DNA from: Artemia franciscana
Taxonomy: Eukaryota > Arthropoda > Branchiopoda > Anostraca > Artemiidae
Direction of reading: 5' to 3'
Assembly: GCF_032884065.1 (NCBI RefSeq)
Contig: NC_088866.1
Coordinates: 57,991,866-58,055,865, forward strand
Length of the DNA: 64,000 nucleotides
A program made the translations under genes and the position numbers. Numbering within the stretch: position 1 is the stretch's first letter; the number at the start of each line of letters is the position of its first letter. This document shows, one piece after another, positions 29,643-41,800 of the stretch. Under the pieces are notes generated by a model. That model ran no database searches. It was not told the origin of the DNA and saw only the letters and a program-made list of their open reading frames with translations.

Positions 29643-31002
29643 CTCTGAACGGTTTTGAATCAATACATTTTTTGATTTTGGCTCTCCGCAGAGGAATAAT
29701 TAAAACGAAATTTGCATTTTTGGCTAAATGGCTTTCTCATAATTTTGAGAAAAAAAGAGCGGGGGAGGAAGCCTAGTTGCCCTTTGATTTTTTGGTCAAT
29801 TAAAAAGGCAACTAGAACTTTTAATTTTTTACGAATATTTTTATTAGTAAAAGATTTACGTAACTTATAAATTAGCTTACGTAAAGAACTTTTGTATTCT
29901 CATATTTTTATTGCATATATGAGGGGGTTCGCCCCCTTGTCAGATCCTCGCTCTTTACACTAATGGTTAAATTTTGTCCCAATTCATTAAGAATGACCCC
30001 AGAATCACAAAAGCCGTAGAATAAAAAGTTGAAATTACTAATAATACTTTAACGTAAAGAGCGAGGTATTAGGAGGAGGTGAGCCCCTCAAATGGGTAAT
30101 AATTTCTGTTTGTTTTAAGTTTTAATGCTGTTCCTTACTTCCAGCTGAAAGAACTTTTTCATATTTATTTTTTCATTGGGTTTTTAAATAATGCTAGTAA
30201 ATCCTGCGCTCCCTTCATGGAGATTTTCTTCCCCCATGACAAATTATCGAAGGAAAGTTCCCCCAGCATATCCTCCTCTTCTCAACCCCTCCCCCAACCA
30301 AAAAAATCCACCTGAAAACGCCTGTACACTTCCCAATAACCATTACTATATGTAAGCATTGGTCAAAGTTTGTAACTTGTTGCCCCTCCCATTGGGACTG
30401 TGGGGGAGTAAGTCGTCCCCAAAGACATAGTTATAAGGTTTTTCGACTACGCTGAATAAAATGGCTATCTCAGAATTTTGATCCGTTGACTTTGGTAAAA
30501 TAATTAGCGTGGGAGGGGGCCTAGGTGAACTAGGCCTAGAACTTTTCATTTCCGTTAGAATGAGCCCTATTGCAACATTCTAGGACAACTGGGTCGATAC
30601 GATCACCCCTGGGAAAAAGAAAAAAAACAAACAAAAAAACAATAAACACGCATCCGTGATCTGCCTTCTGGCAAAAAATACAAAATTCCACATTTTTGTA
30701 GATAGGAGCTTGAAACTTCTACAGTAGGGTTCTCTGATACGCTGAATCTGATGGTGTGATTTTCGTTAAGATTCTATGACTTCTAGGGGGCGTTTCCCCC
30801 TATTTTCTAAAATAACGCAAATTTTCTCAGGCTCGTAACTTTTGATGGGTAAGACTAAACTTGATGAAACTTATATATTTAAAATCAGCATTACAATGCG
30901 ATTCTTTTGATGTAGGTATTGGTATCAAAATTCCATTTTTTAGAGTTTTGGTTACTATTGAGCCGGGTCGCTCCTTACTACAGTTCGTTACCACGAACTG
31001 TT
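29346..31002 (-). mobile_element. Hairpin-ended foldback repeat family, copy B (reverse orientation)
   Basis: This is collinear with copy A when reversed: terminal hairpin ACAGTTCGTTACCACGAACTGT at about 30979-31000, GAGCCGGGTCGCTCC, AGACATAGTTATAAGG (30422), foldback at about 29918-30090, GAGGAAGCCTAGTTGCCC (29765), and a final foldback at 29346-29642. The hairpin end abuts the start of a (TA)n-rich microsatellite. Confidence 0.8.
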
Positions 31003-31011
31003 TGATATAGA

Positions 31012-31405
<394 letters not shown>

Positions 31406-31717
31406 TCATGAAAAGAGAAATCACCAAAGCAACAGCACAAACACAAAAAAAAGAAAGAGAGACAAAAGGAGAAAAGGAAGACTGTTTTCCTAAATTAGTG
31501 ATTAATATAGACCAGCACTTGAATGAGGTCTTAACCCTACTCATCCATACAATCACATAGGTCAAACAGCATAGCCATACACAATCTACCATAAAGAATA
31601 ATCCATGGACAGGCAGTCATGTCGTCAATAAGTATGTCGTCATTTACCAAACAATAGAAAAAATAATAAAGACAATTAATTCAGAGGCAACAACCCAACA
31701 CAAGGCCTCATCAGGAT

Positions 31718-31852
31718 ACATATATATATTTATACACATATATATACATACATACATATATATACACACATACATATACATACATACATATATATATTTA
31801 TACACATATATATACATAAATACATATATATACACACATACATATACATACT
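31718..31852. repeat. Short tandem repeat of ATACACATATATATACATAC units
   Basis: Two to three units of about 68 bp contain TATATATTTATACACATATA and ACACACATACATATACATAC. Confidence 0.8.
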
Positions 31853-31869
31853 TTAAAAAAACAATTTTC

Positions 31870-32430
31870 ACAGAAAACAGATGGCACTGGGGTTCTCTAC
31901 AAAGCTAATTGAATTTGTATCCCCGAATAATCTCAAGTCGACGATAGCAGATTATGTTTGTCTTAATCCCAGTTTAAAGTAGCTGTCTCCTCCTCCTCAT
32001 CCGTAGTTTTATTATTTAAAACTTAAAAATAGGAATAAAGAACGACAAGTTAAAGAATTGCCTGAGAAATGAGACTAATATACATCAGGTCTTTATTTAT
32101 GGTCTCTTCAGTAATTATACACCCAGAACTGGATCTATATTTTTTATGAAGGGGAGTAAATGTTAATTTTTTTTTTGCCCCCTGCTGCACCATCAATACT
32201 GAAAATATTCAAATGTCATTCAGGGGGTGTGGAACGTATTTCATTGGAAAATAATGGTGTTAGTATGTATTTATTTCATATATGTTATCAAAAGGGCTGG
32301 GTTTGTCAACTCACAATTTATTCTCACTACTTTTGAAGATATACGACATTATTTAATTAAAAAGACTTACACTCTTTCAAATATAGCCTTGACCTATTAA
32401 AACAGTTGTGGGATAGGTGAATTGAATGCA
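31870..32430. other. Intergenic sequence, nothing recognised
   Basis: AT-rich sequence without repeats, exons or RNA genes that I can support. Confidence 0.35.
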
Positions 32431-32434
32431 CGAG

Positions 32435-33830
32435 CCTGATAATATTTGCCTAATTTTCGAAAACGAGAGGTATACCTTGAAAACCAAACGATCTTAACGA
32501 AAATCACACCAATACTTTCAGCATATTTGAGAAATTTACTTTAGAGGTTTCAGGCTGCTATTTGCAAAACTATAGAATTTTTTAAGATTTGCCAGAAGAA
32601 AGATTGCGGATGCGTGTTTATTTATTTTTTCCATGGGGTTATGGTATCAAACCAATGGTCATTCGAATAGAAATTAAAAGTTCTAGTGCCCTTTTTAAGT
32701 GACTAAAAATATTGTTGGGTGGGCAGCTAACCTCCTTTTTCCCCACAAAGACATCAGATCAAAATTTTGAGACAGAAATATTCTTCAATCTTGTTGAAAA
32801 GTCGGACAACTATGCTTCTGTGATGCTGTGAGCCCCCACAGTCCTTGGGGAAAGGGCAAATAAAATTTGCCCATTATCTACGTATATTATTTGTTATTGA
32901 GAAATTTACAGGCATTTTTTGGGGAGCGGGGAGATTTCCCACGATGAATTTTCCGTTGGAGGGGGGGGGGGGAAGTTCCCTGAGGATTTGTTAAAAGGGA
33001 AATTTTACATGGGGGGACTTTACCAGAATTTATAAACGGGAATTCGTTTTATTGGCCTTACTCTCTCTTTAGTGACTCAGTTTTACGTGCGGAGATGTTC
33101 TGAAGGAACTGTCCACGGAAATTTTGTGCGGAGTTGGAGCAGTCAGAGGGGATTTTTCCGTTGGGGGAGGGGGATTTTCCACGGCAGAAACTCTTTATGG
33201 GGGAATTTTATTCGTGGGCAAACTTTTCATCGGGGCGTGAGAAGTTCCAGGCATGATTTGAAAACAATTAGAAATTGAAGACAGAAATCAAATTAAAGTA
33301 AAGAAAGTCTCCCACGGTGTTTTGCCCGTCGACAATTTTCCTGTTAGAATTTTCAGCGAGAATGGAAGTTTTTTTGGGGAGAGGAGAGGATTTATGCGTC
33401 GCGAATATTTCATCTAAGAATTTTTTTTGTGTGAGAGGGATTCTGCAGAGGGGGAAGGCAGGTTTCCCGTCATTATTCAAAAAGGAATCAGAAATTAAAT
33501 AAAAAGCAGTATTTTTCAACCGAAAAGGAGTAACATAGAAAATTTAAAACTGCCAAAAATTATTCCATTTATGAGATAGCTGCTCCCTCTTAAATCCCTC
33601 ACTCTTCATGCAAGTTTTACTTTTTGTCCCAATTATTTAAGAACGACTCTTGATACACAAAGGTCGATTAATCGGAATAAGAAGCTTTCCTAAAATAGTA
33701 AAAAACTTCAGCGTAAAAAAAGAGAGACTGAGGAAGGGACAGACCCCCTCATACACGGAACAATTTCCATTCGTTTGATTTTTAATATTGATCCTTACTT
33801 GAGCTGAAAAAAACTTATTTCCTTTCATAA
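32435..33830 (+). mobile_element. Hairpin-ended foldback repeat family, copy C (diverged)
   Basis: The order matches copy A: CGAGCCTGA (32441), TTAACGAAAATCACACCAAT (32494), CTAGTGCCCTTTTTAAGTGA (32683), AAAATTTTGAGACAGAAATA (32761), and G-rich repeats. A degraded foldback lies at 33520-33800 with CTCCCTCTTAAATCCCTCAC and GAGACTGAGGAAGGGACAGA arms. The terminal hairpin is not preserved. Confidence 0.6.
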
Positions 33831-33839
33831 TATAAAACG

Positions 33840-35520
33840 CAACAATATACCTACTGTATAATCATGAATACCAAAATTGGAAATGCATTTTCTATTTTAC
33901 AAATTCAATGCTTTTTTCAGGAATGAATATAGACACAAAGAATACCATTTTTGTTCCAGCAAACTTCCTCTCTTCATCTGTATCTCCGAAGTGCAAGAAT
34001 AATTTAGTACGCATGTACACCCCCGGCGGTTATTAAAATGGGTACAAGCTTATATTTGTACTAATTCTGCATTTTATTTTGCGAATTTTAGTAATTCACT
34101 AATTTGCCTTAAACTTTTCATTTTAATTCAAATGCACAAAGTTAGGTTGAGCTTCGCCATAAATAGTGCAATAAAGCATCTATATTTTAAGAAGCTACAG
34201 AAGCTTATGTACAAATTACAAAGAACAGATCCCGCCTTGTCTTAATTCATGTAGGAGATGATTGGAACAGTTCATTATGATACCTCCCTCTTCTTAGCAT
34301 TCTTATCGTCTCTCTTTTCCTCATTATTCTTTATTTATCATTTTCCTCTCTATTGTTTCTCGTTCCCTTGCGAGGCAATTCGAAAAGATTTTTTTTTAGT
34401 GAAAAGCCTTATCAGTGATATTCGCCTTATTAATTTAAATGCCAAAAAAAAGGACTTTTAATACCGTTGTCCGTCAATTAAGACTACTCCCAATACCAAC
34501 TGCAGTGGGCTTTTAGCTGTTAGAAAAACTTGTATTCACCTGCTTCACAAGCACTGAGTTATTTAAGCGTCAAATAGAACGCTTTTCGCTATTGATTACC
34601 AATAAATAGGATATCTAAGGCATCAGCTTGTACAGCTGACCAGTTACCACCGAAAATGACGGGGTATAAGAAGGGGTTGGGAAAGAAATAGGCATTGATT
34701 CTTTAGCTTATTGAACTTATTCTTTTTTATCCTACTCTCTATCGGAAGGGGGGGAGAGATACACATTGATATATTTCTAGAGCAAGATTGCGTTTTGGGG
34801 GCCTTTAGTTTCTGAAAATACAATAAACAAGTATATTATTTGAAAAATGGACATTTTTAGACTTCAGGGGGGAGTTTGACTCCTCCCTCTTGAGCATGTG
34901 ACAGGGGAAGCCACCCAAAAGTATTGAGAATGTCACTTATTTTCCTCCTTCTAAAGAACCGACTTCTATATATAAACAACAAAATTGGAGAAAGAAATTT
35001 AATTATAAATTATTTTCTGTTACATAACATATTGTAGATTCAAACACATAAAAATACGAAGAAACTTCCAAGCAAAGATGAGAAAAAGCAAAACGAGAGT
35101 AAATACAACAATACAAACATGTTTTGATAGCCAAATACTTTTAATATTTTTATTTTAAAAATTATTTTTTTTTTTTTTTTAATATTTTAATAATAGCCTT
35201 GACTTTTAATAGCCAAAACCATAATACAGTCACAAACATTTTTAAAGTTGTATTGTATTTACTTATTCAACAGAAAAATTCCTATTTCTTAGCACATTTC
35301 CTACACTTACTACAGTTTTGATTCAAAGAAACCGTCCACAGCTATTTTTTCCCAGCTGAATTTATTGATCAAGTCCTTGAAGCAATCACATCATCCTTTT
35401 GAGGAGCTTTCTCTTTTATTTAAGGATTTCGAGTTTTAGAGTGCATTATTCATAAACTACAGAACAAGAACTCTTGTTGAAGTTGGACATAAAGATCATG
35501 CATTTTGATTGCAGAGAAAG
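33840..35520. other. Intergenic AT-rich sequence, nothing recognised
   Basis: No coding exon or known element was identified. It has a T-run at 35166-35180 and a GGGGGGAG run near 34748. Confidence 0.4.
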
Positions 35521-35532
35521 CGTCATAAAACG

Positions 35533-36047
35533 AGAAGATCCAACTGAATAGTAAACTCTATCAATAAACTGAACCCAATTATTGATAACCCACTTATGAA
35601 AAATTGAAACCAACTGAATAGTAAACTCTTTATCAATAAACTGAACCCATTTACTGATAACCCAGTAATGAAAAATTGAAACCAACTGAATAGTAAACTC
35701 TTTATCAGTAAACTGAACCCAATTAAGAAAAATTGAAACAAACTGAATAGTAAACTCGTTATCAATAAACTGAACCCAATTATTGATAACCCAGTTTTGA
35801 AAAATTGAAACCAACTGAAGAGTAAGCTCTTTATCAATAAACTGAACCCATTTACTGATAACCCAGTAATGAAAAATTGAAACCAACTGAATAGTAAACT
35901 CTTTATCAGTAAACTGAACCCAATTAAGAAAAACTGAAACAAACTGAATAGTAAACTCGTTATCAATAAACTGAACCCAATTATTGATAACCCAGTTTTG
36001 AAAAATTGAAACCAACTGAAGAGTAAACTCTTTATCAATGAACTGAA
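35533..36047. repeat. Minisatellite with 201-bp higher-order unit (72+72+57)
   Basis: Units share CTGAATAGTAAACTC, TTATCAATAAACTGAACCCA and GAAAAATTGAAACCAACTGA. Two 72-bp unit types and one 57-bp type alternate, giving a 201-bp period (for example the CCCATTTACTGATAACCCAG blocks at 35646 and 35847). All unit lengths are multiples of three and lack stops, so minus-strand frames stay open for up to 209 codons (WVQFIDKEFTIQLVSIF repeats). I treat it as a repeat, not a gene. Confidence 0.85.
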
Positions 36048-36059
36048 TTAGAATCTCAG

Positions 36060-37100
36060 TTTCTGAGAAAAGCAACTAAATATTGAGAGAATTTCGACCA
36101 ACACAGCTAAAAAAGTGGAACTCAAATCAAGAGTAAACACAAACCCGGGTCTAAGATCCGGAGCAAAACTCATAGCAAACCATTTTTCGCTTTTTCAACT
36201 TTGCTAAAAATTCAAATATGAAGACAGTGCTTTTTATTAAAATTCACTCTTTTTATGACTCAAATGAGCAACTTATGTATTTCAAAATGTAGCAGGACCC
36301 TTTCAAAGGTGATGGAATTGGTCTAAACACTGGACTCAGGCCTTATATTTTTATGACCCTAATAATAATGTTGAGAGACCCCAAAACGCCTTGGCCTTAG
36401 AAAGGGAATGAATCATACATAAGGGCTCATTTTTCGTCAGGGGAAGGGGAAACATTAAAATAGCAAAAAGAAAAGAACTATACGGTGCTAGAGAAATAAC
36501 TACGGAATTGTAGAGGATGAAGGAGGAAGATTACACATTTGCTATATAGACGCAAATATTTCCATAGACGCACAAAAGGCAGAAGGGATTTCTTAAGATC
36601 AATATGAGATGCTTGCCATTAAGACATCTAAAATCATTTGCCTATCCCTCTCTAAAATTATTAGTAAAAAATGAAACCAACTATTATCTACAAACCATAG
36701 TAAGTGAAATTTACTAGTTGTCTTTCAGAGATTTTCAGAAAGAAACAGTTAATTAGATACGTTTAACAAATAAACTTATTCTTTTCCTAGCAACATGGAA
36801 CAAATTTATGAAGATATAATGTTCTTCTGATCTAAAAAAATCTTCATATCTGTGTCAATGTTTTTGGAAATGGAACCTATGATTGAGTTTACCATATGCA
36901 GAAGATAACTATTTTAGAAGGAATTTATTATTGATAGACTACTCACTTTGAACTTGGTAAGACATTACTGAGCTTAACTGAATTTAATCGATTTTTAGCA
37001 ACCTATGGGTCTGTTCCAAAACTTAAGCACTATTGATGACAACAATAGATAATCTTAAAGCAACATATAACCCAAACTTATGAGTAATTTGTATTATGGG
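36060..37100. other. Intergenic, nothing recognised
   Basis: AT-rich sequence without supportable features. Confidence 0.35.
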
Positions 37101-37269
37101 CCATTCAAAATGGGATTTTTGCTAATGCCTAGATTTGCCAGCACTAATTTGAGCCAATCAGAATTTTTATGTAATTTTTGATTAGTTAAATAAACTCTAA
37201 AAACGATTTTGATTGGCTCAAATTATCTCTAGCTAAATCTGAGTATTAATAAAATCTCACAGTGAATGG
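37101..37269. mobile_element. Small MITE-like foldback, about 169 bp
   Basis: The two halves are imperfect reverse complements along most of their length. CCATTCA at the left end matches TGAATGGG at the right end, and AATTTGAGCCAATCAGAATT (37147) pairs with GATTTTGATTGGCTCAAATT (37209). No coding capacity was seen. Confidence 0.75.
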
Positions 37270-37387
37270 GACTTTACTAAAAGTACAGAACAGACTTAAA
37301 TGTTAAACCAGTTAGTTATTACAAGCATTTTAGGTAGCAATAGCTTGGTGTAGCGTAAGTATATACAAAATTTTTGGAATTTAGAAC

Positions 37388-38048
37388 TTAGCAATTTGGT
37401 CTTCTTGATATTAATTTTCAAACCTATTCTTGCACCCTGAACTGGCAAAACCCTTAAAAGTTCGTTCATTTTGCTCACATTTTCCATCAAACCATCAGCT
37501 TAATCTATACCACACATAAACTAGTTTTGGCTTATGACTTTTTCTTCGAGAATGGCATAAACCTTTTTTTAAAAAGATGAAGATTATCCTATTTTTGCGT
37601 ATTTTTTGGCTATTTTCAACTGAACATTTTATGATAAAGATAATTGTAAGCAAATTTCAAAATGTCGATCGGTAAAGCGAAATGGATGAATAAAGCAAAA
37701 TTGAATAATAGCCAAAAATTGCTGTCTTGATTTTAAGAACCATATTCAAAGGACTGAAGAAATAGAACTTAGCAATAAGAATTTTAAAATTTATTCTGAT
37801 TTCATTTCAGTCGTGATGCTGACTTAAACCGAAGCCGAGACCAAGATAGAAGCAGAGATCGAGGCAAGAGTAAGGACAAAGATCGTGATCGAGACAGAAG
37901 ACGTGAAAGCTCTAGAGACAGGAAAAGATGGTCACGAAGCCGAGATCGACCAAGATCTCGATCCCGCGATAAAGTAAAAAGGCGTTCAAGAAGTCGTGAC
38001 CGAAAAAGGCGTTCTAAAAGTCGCGATAGAAAGAGGCCAAGAAGCCAT
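37388..38048 (+). repeat. Inverted duplication, left copy (LINE fragment + RS-gene intron/exon)
   Basis: The stretch is the reverse complement of 59511-60146 with few differences and a 24-base extra segment in the RS coding part. It contains, in order, a minus-strand RT fragment (NELLRVLPVQGARIGLKINI), intron-like sequence, and the start of an RS-repeat exon. Confidence 0.88.
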
Positions 38049-38108
38049 TTCTCATTAAGCTGCTCGTCAGCTAGATCCTTTCCTTTTCTTTTTTTTTACA
38101 CCACCTAA
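37811..38108 (+). pseudogene. RS-domain (Arg/Ser-Asp repeat) exon fragment of a splicing-type protein
   Basis: After acceptor TTCATTTCAG (37810) the plus strand encodes RDADLNRSRDQDRSRDRG and further RSRSRD, RKRRSKSRDRKRPRS repeats. Homology to the second copy breaks off at about 38048, and the frame runs into unrelated residues to TAA at 38106. RS domains occur in SR and SR-like pre-mRNA splicing and 3' processing proteins of the nucleus. No RNA-recognition motif or partner exon is visible, so the parent gene cannot be named. It could be a captured gene piece or, less likely, the last exon of a gene. Confidence 0.6.
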
Positions 38109-38730
38109 CTTATTGTGACGTCTCATACGGTTAATTTTGTATATTTTTCACAACATTACGGGGAAAATATTAAGGGGAAACATTACCGTTTCCCCTTTTT
38201 TCTTCTTTTGCTTTGTACCTGTTTGAGTAGTTTGTGGTAGTACTTTTTATATGAAGTAATCATCGCTTCTTCTCTTTTTGTTTAATGACTTACTGGTCTG
38301 TTTAGGCCCTCATGTCTATTTGTGGCTAATTTCGTTCCATTTTTGAACTTTAGCAGTTTCGCCGATGAGACCCATTCTGAAAATTGAAATGTATTTTATC
38401 TTCATATATCCTAAATATTAAGCCAAAATACATACGCGGCAAGATGTAAGTCAAATTTGTATAAAAACTTCTTCAAAAACGACGACTTCAAAAAATATTT
38501 TTTTCGGACTAAAGCCGTAAAGTTGATATGCTTTAAACCACTGAATCTCAGAGCAATTTAAGAAAACTTGTAACACTTGACATAACAACACCCATCTTGA
38601 TGCTAGCCAGTCGACTTTCGGGAATCCTGGAGGGGCCCCTGGAAATACTTCGATATCCTAAGCTAAATTGATTACAAGGCATAATATCAAGTTAATAATA
38701 TAAACTTGTTGAAGAAACAGGCTTCATCAA
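38109..38730. other. Sequence between the RS fragment and the TOX-like gene, nothing recognised
   Basis: AT-rich. It contains a GGGGAAA...TTTCCCC inverted motif near 38158-38198. No exon was seen. Confidence 0.35.
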
Positions 38731-38736
38731 TTTATT
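38731..38736 (-). promoter_or_regulatory. Candidate polyadenylation signal of the TOX-like gene
   Basis: AATAAA (minus strand) lies 14 nt after the stop codon. That would give an unusually short 3' UTR, so a more distal signal may be used. Confidence 0.3.
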
Positions 38737-38749
38737 TCACAGGAGTAGA

Positions 38750-38804
38750 TTAACTGTTGCCTCCTTGGGCTTGATTTGATGCAACCCACGCGTTAAACAC
38801 ATCC
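38750..38804 (-). CDS. TOX-like terminal exon
   Basis: Acceptor TTTGTTTTGCAG precedes 38804. The first base completes Arg, then [17 protein letters not shown] and TAA (38750-38752). CR-DVF.AWVAS is the conserved end of the family. This exon is too short to be seen as an open frame on its own and was found from the splice phase. Confidence 0.88.
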
Positions 38805-41800
38805 CTGCAAAACAAAGAAAAAAAAATATTTTAATTTTGTTTAAGTACTCACACGTTTTTGCTTTGAGTAAAAAAAGAAAAAAGCAAACCACCCCACCTC
38901 CCCATTAAACATCTTATAAGAAAGGGCCTAAAGAAGCATTTTATAGACAAGTATTCAAGGTTTACCTTGAGGTTTCAACTTCTAAGGGAATACTCCCCCG
39001 AGGAGATAAGGTGTCAAATAACATTCAAAATGAATGAATCAAAATAGAAATTATGCAGCTTCAACCCGTACAAACATTTCTTTAGCTTTGATTCTTTATT
39101 CCTATGTCTTCTAAAGGATCTCGAGGAAAAAGAACACTTCAACATGGGAGGAGATTACCCTTTCAGAGTGTGTACAATTGTAATCAACTATGTGCTCATC
39201 TTTGACTTAGAATGACTAAATGGACCCTAGGGACAAACATATATACGCTCACTTAGTTACTTAATGGGCAGATAGACTCATAAGCCCGAGTTCATTTTCG
39301 GAAAGAGGAGAGTAATTAGTAATAAGATGAAAATAGGCCAATAATAGGGAACATATGAGGAATATCAGGAGAAATCGTTTAAAAATATTCATGCTTCGGG
39401 AGGAATAGAAAGGGTACAGGTTTAGAACCCTTGTCATCTATTTACATGTCTGCGTAACCATTCCAGCTCTATTACTTTTACTTTTGGGTGTTCTTAACTT
39501 AAAGGAACATTTAAAGGAATATTTAGCAGCACCAACCGGTGCCATATGTCCCCAGGTAACAAGAGATACAAGACTGATTTTCTTGCTAGCTTGTCAGGTT
39601 TTGAAACGTGAAAGCTTTAAAAGCTTTAAAACTTTCCAATGATTAAAGGTTAAATTTCACCTTTTTTGTAGTGATTTCCATTTTTTTCGTTAAATCCACG
39701 AAGCACTGTGACTATGAATCCAAACTGGGTCAACCTTAGTTTTTTTTTTGGTTGTATAGTGTTAGAGGCTATTTTTTTTGTTTCATGTTTTATTTTCGTT
39801 TTGTTGTCATTTGCGTCCCATATTATTTTTTTTATTTCTTTTTATGGGTAAAAAGATGAGCAACAACTACTTAGCAGCAAAAGAAACATAAAGGAAAAAA
39901 GGGGGAAAATGAAATTTAATAACTAATGAATACACTGGAAAGCAAATCGGATCGATTGAGGAATTGCATGGATTTTAACGCTAACTATAAAACAAAAAGT
40001 GGCACTTATCTCTTACAGCCATTCCACCCAAGTTCTTGGTCTGACAGAATCGGTTTCTTTCTGTATTTCAGTATGGACTCGGTGATAATCAGCGTAACAC
40101 ATGAGTGTATATACACTACAATGTAGATATATTTTAATTAAATATTTTAGCTAGGTTAGAAACCATTTAATATAATATGTTCTGGGGGGCCTGATTTCCA
40201 TAGTTCTCTATTGTAGTTTCCACAATTTTGGTGTTAAAGCATTTTATTTTCATCATACTTAGGTATATTTTATTAAGATTAACCTAGCTTAACTTCTTGA
40301 GTGTGGTGGCTATAAGAGATAAGAACCAAAAAAGTCGTAAGTTATCGACAAAATGTAAAAAGAGCACATTTAAATTGCCAATGCCCCGTTCTATAGGTAT
40401 TCGCATTGTACCCATGTTTTTCAAGCGAGACATCCTAACAAGGTGAAGATTAACCCAATACACAGAGACTCTACATATTAATTTTCTTTTTTTTTAATTA
40501 AATGAAAAAGACATACCGGCAATGAGAAACAACGCATTCATTGGAACAGTATTCGTCATCCCATTCAGGGCTGAAAACTGCAGGATTAACGCATCCGGCT
40601 CGAATACAACGGGTTGGGTGGCCATCTGGTCCATGAGGATGAGCATGCTGATGACCATTTTGTCCAGTAGAGTTCGAACTCACTGTTGATTGTTGCATAC
40701 TCATCTGCTGATGGTTGGCTATCGCCTAGAAAAAGCGAGACGAATAAATAGAAATAATTAAAATTAGAGATCTCCAACAAAGGTAATACAATAAAAAATA
40801 TAGGAGAGATAATGATTGCATATGCATGATGATCGTTCTTGTCATTCAGCCACCTTTATCAGTAAGTCCGTCATCGAAAACATAAAAACTAACTGTAATC
40901 CAATTTTCAAATTAATCTTTATTCTTTTGAACAAAAAGTTATTTTTTCAATATCCTTCTTTCTCAAGAAGATTTAAGCCAGAATCGAAGCAACTTATTAG
41001 TCACCATCTCATTAATCTTTTATCATCATTAGATAGTACCAACTTAGATTTAGCCGTGTGGACGAGAAAGAAAAAGAGAGAGCTGGGGGGGGGGGGCACA
41101 GCGAGAATCATAAGAATATTTGGCTCATATGAAGTCTGCATTCTAAAACAGAAGCTTAACATTCCTTTGCTTTCACCAAATAAAAAAAAAATCCACACTT
41201 ACAGCTTAATTCAACATTGAACTGTCATAAAATGCAAAATTGTATACAATTTTAGGAATGCTTTGAAGTAGGCATTATGAATTTTCACATGCCATTAAAT
41301 TTGAAAATTCTTGAATTTATTCGTAGCCGGCTTGCAAAATGTCATCTTAAGAGCATTCAAAATTTGGATTGTTTTTGTGATCAAGCTTGAATACGAAAAA
41401 CTACTTAAACCTACGCAAAGATTTCTACCTGTAAGGGTAAACCTAAATCAAAAATAGGAATTTCAATTTAGCCCTTCACTCCATGCATCCGTAGAGACGG
41501 CTAGGAGAAATTTACGCTGAAATCAGTCAAATGATTTTTATGCGAAGGGGATTTATTTCGTCAATTTGGAAAGTAGTCATCACGAGTGTTTGTTAAGATA
41601 GGGCATTAAATACAGGCTTTATTTCCTACCTCCCTTAAAGTTTCCTCAAGACATGTGCAACCTTGTCACACTCATTAAGAGACCGAAAGGTATATTATCG
41701 CCAAAATCATAGAGATGCTGCAGATAAAATTTCAACTGTTTCTTGAAAATAAAATAAACAAAAGAAAAGTCTTTTTCATAAGGCAGTTCTTTTATTCAAA

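Noticed and set aside
35446..36075. 209- and 171-residue minus-strand frames
   Set aside because: Two overlapping frames are open because minisatellite unit lengths are multiples of three. There is no recognised domain, so it was annotated as a repeat.
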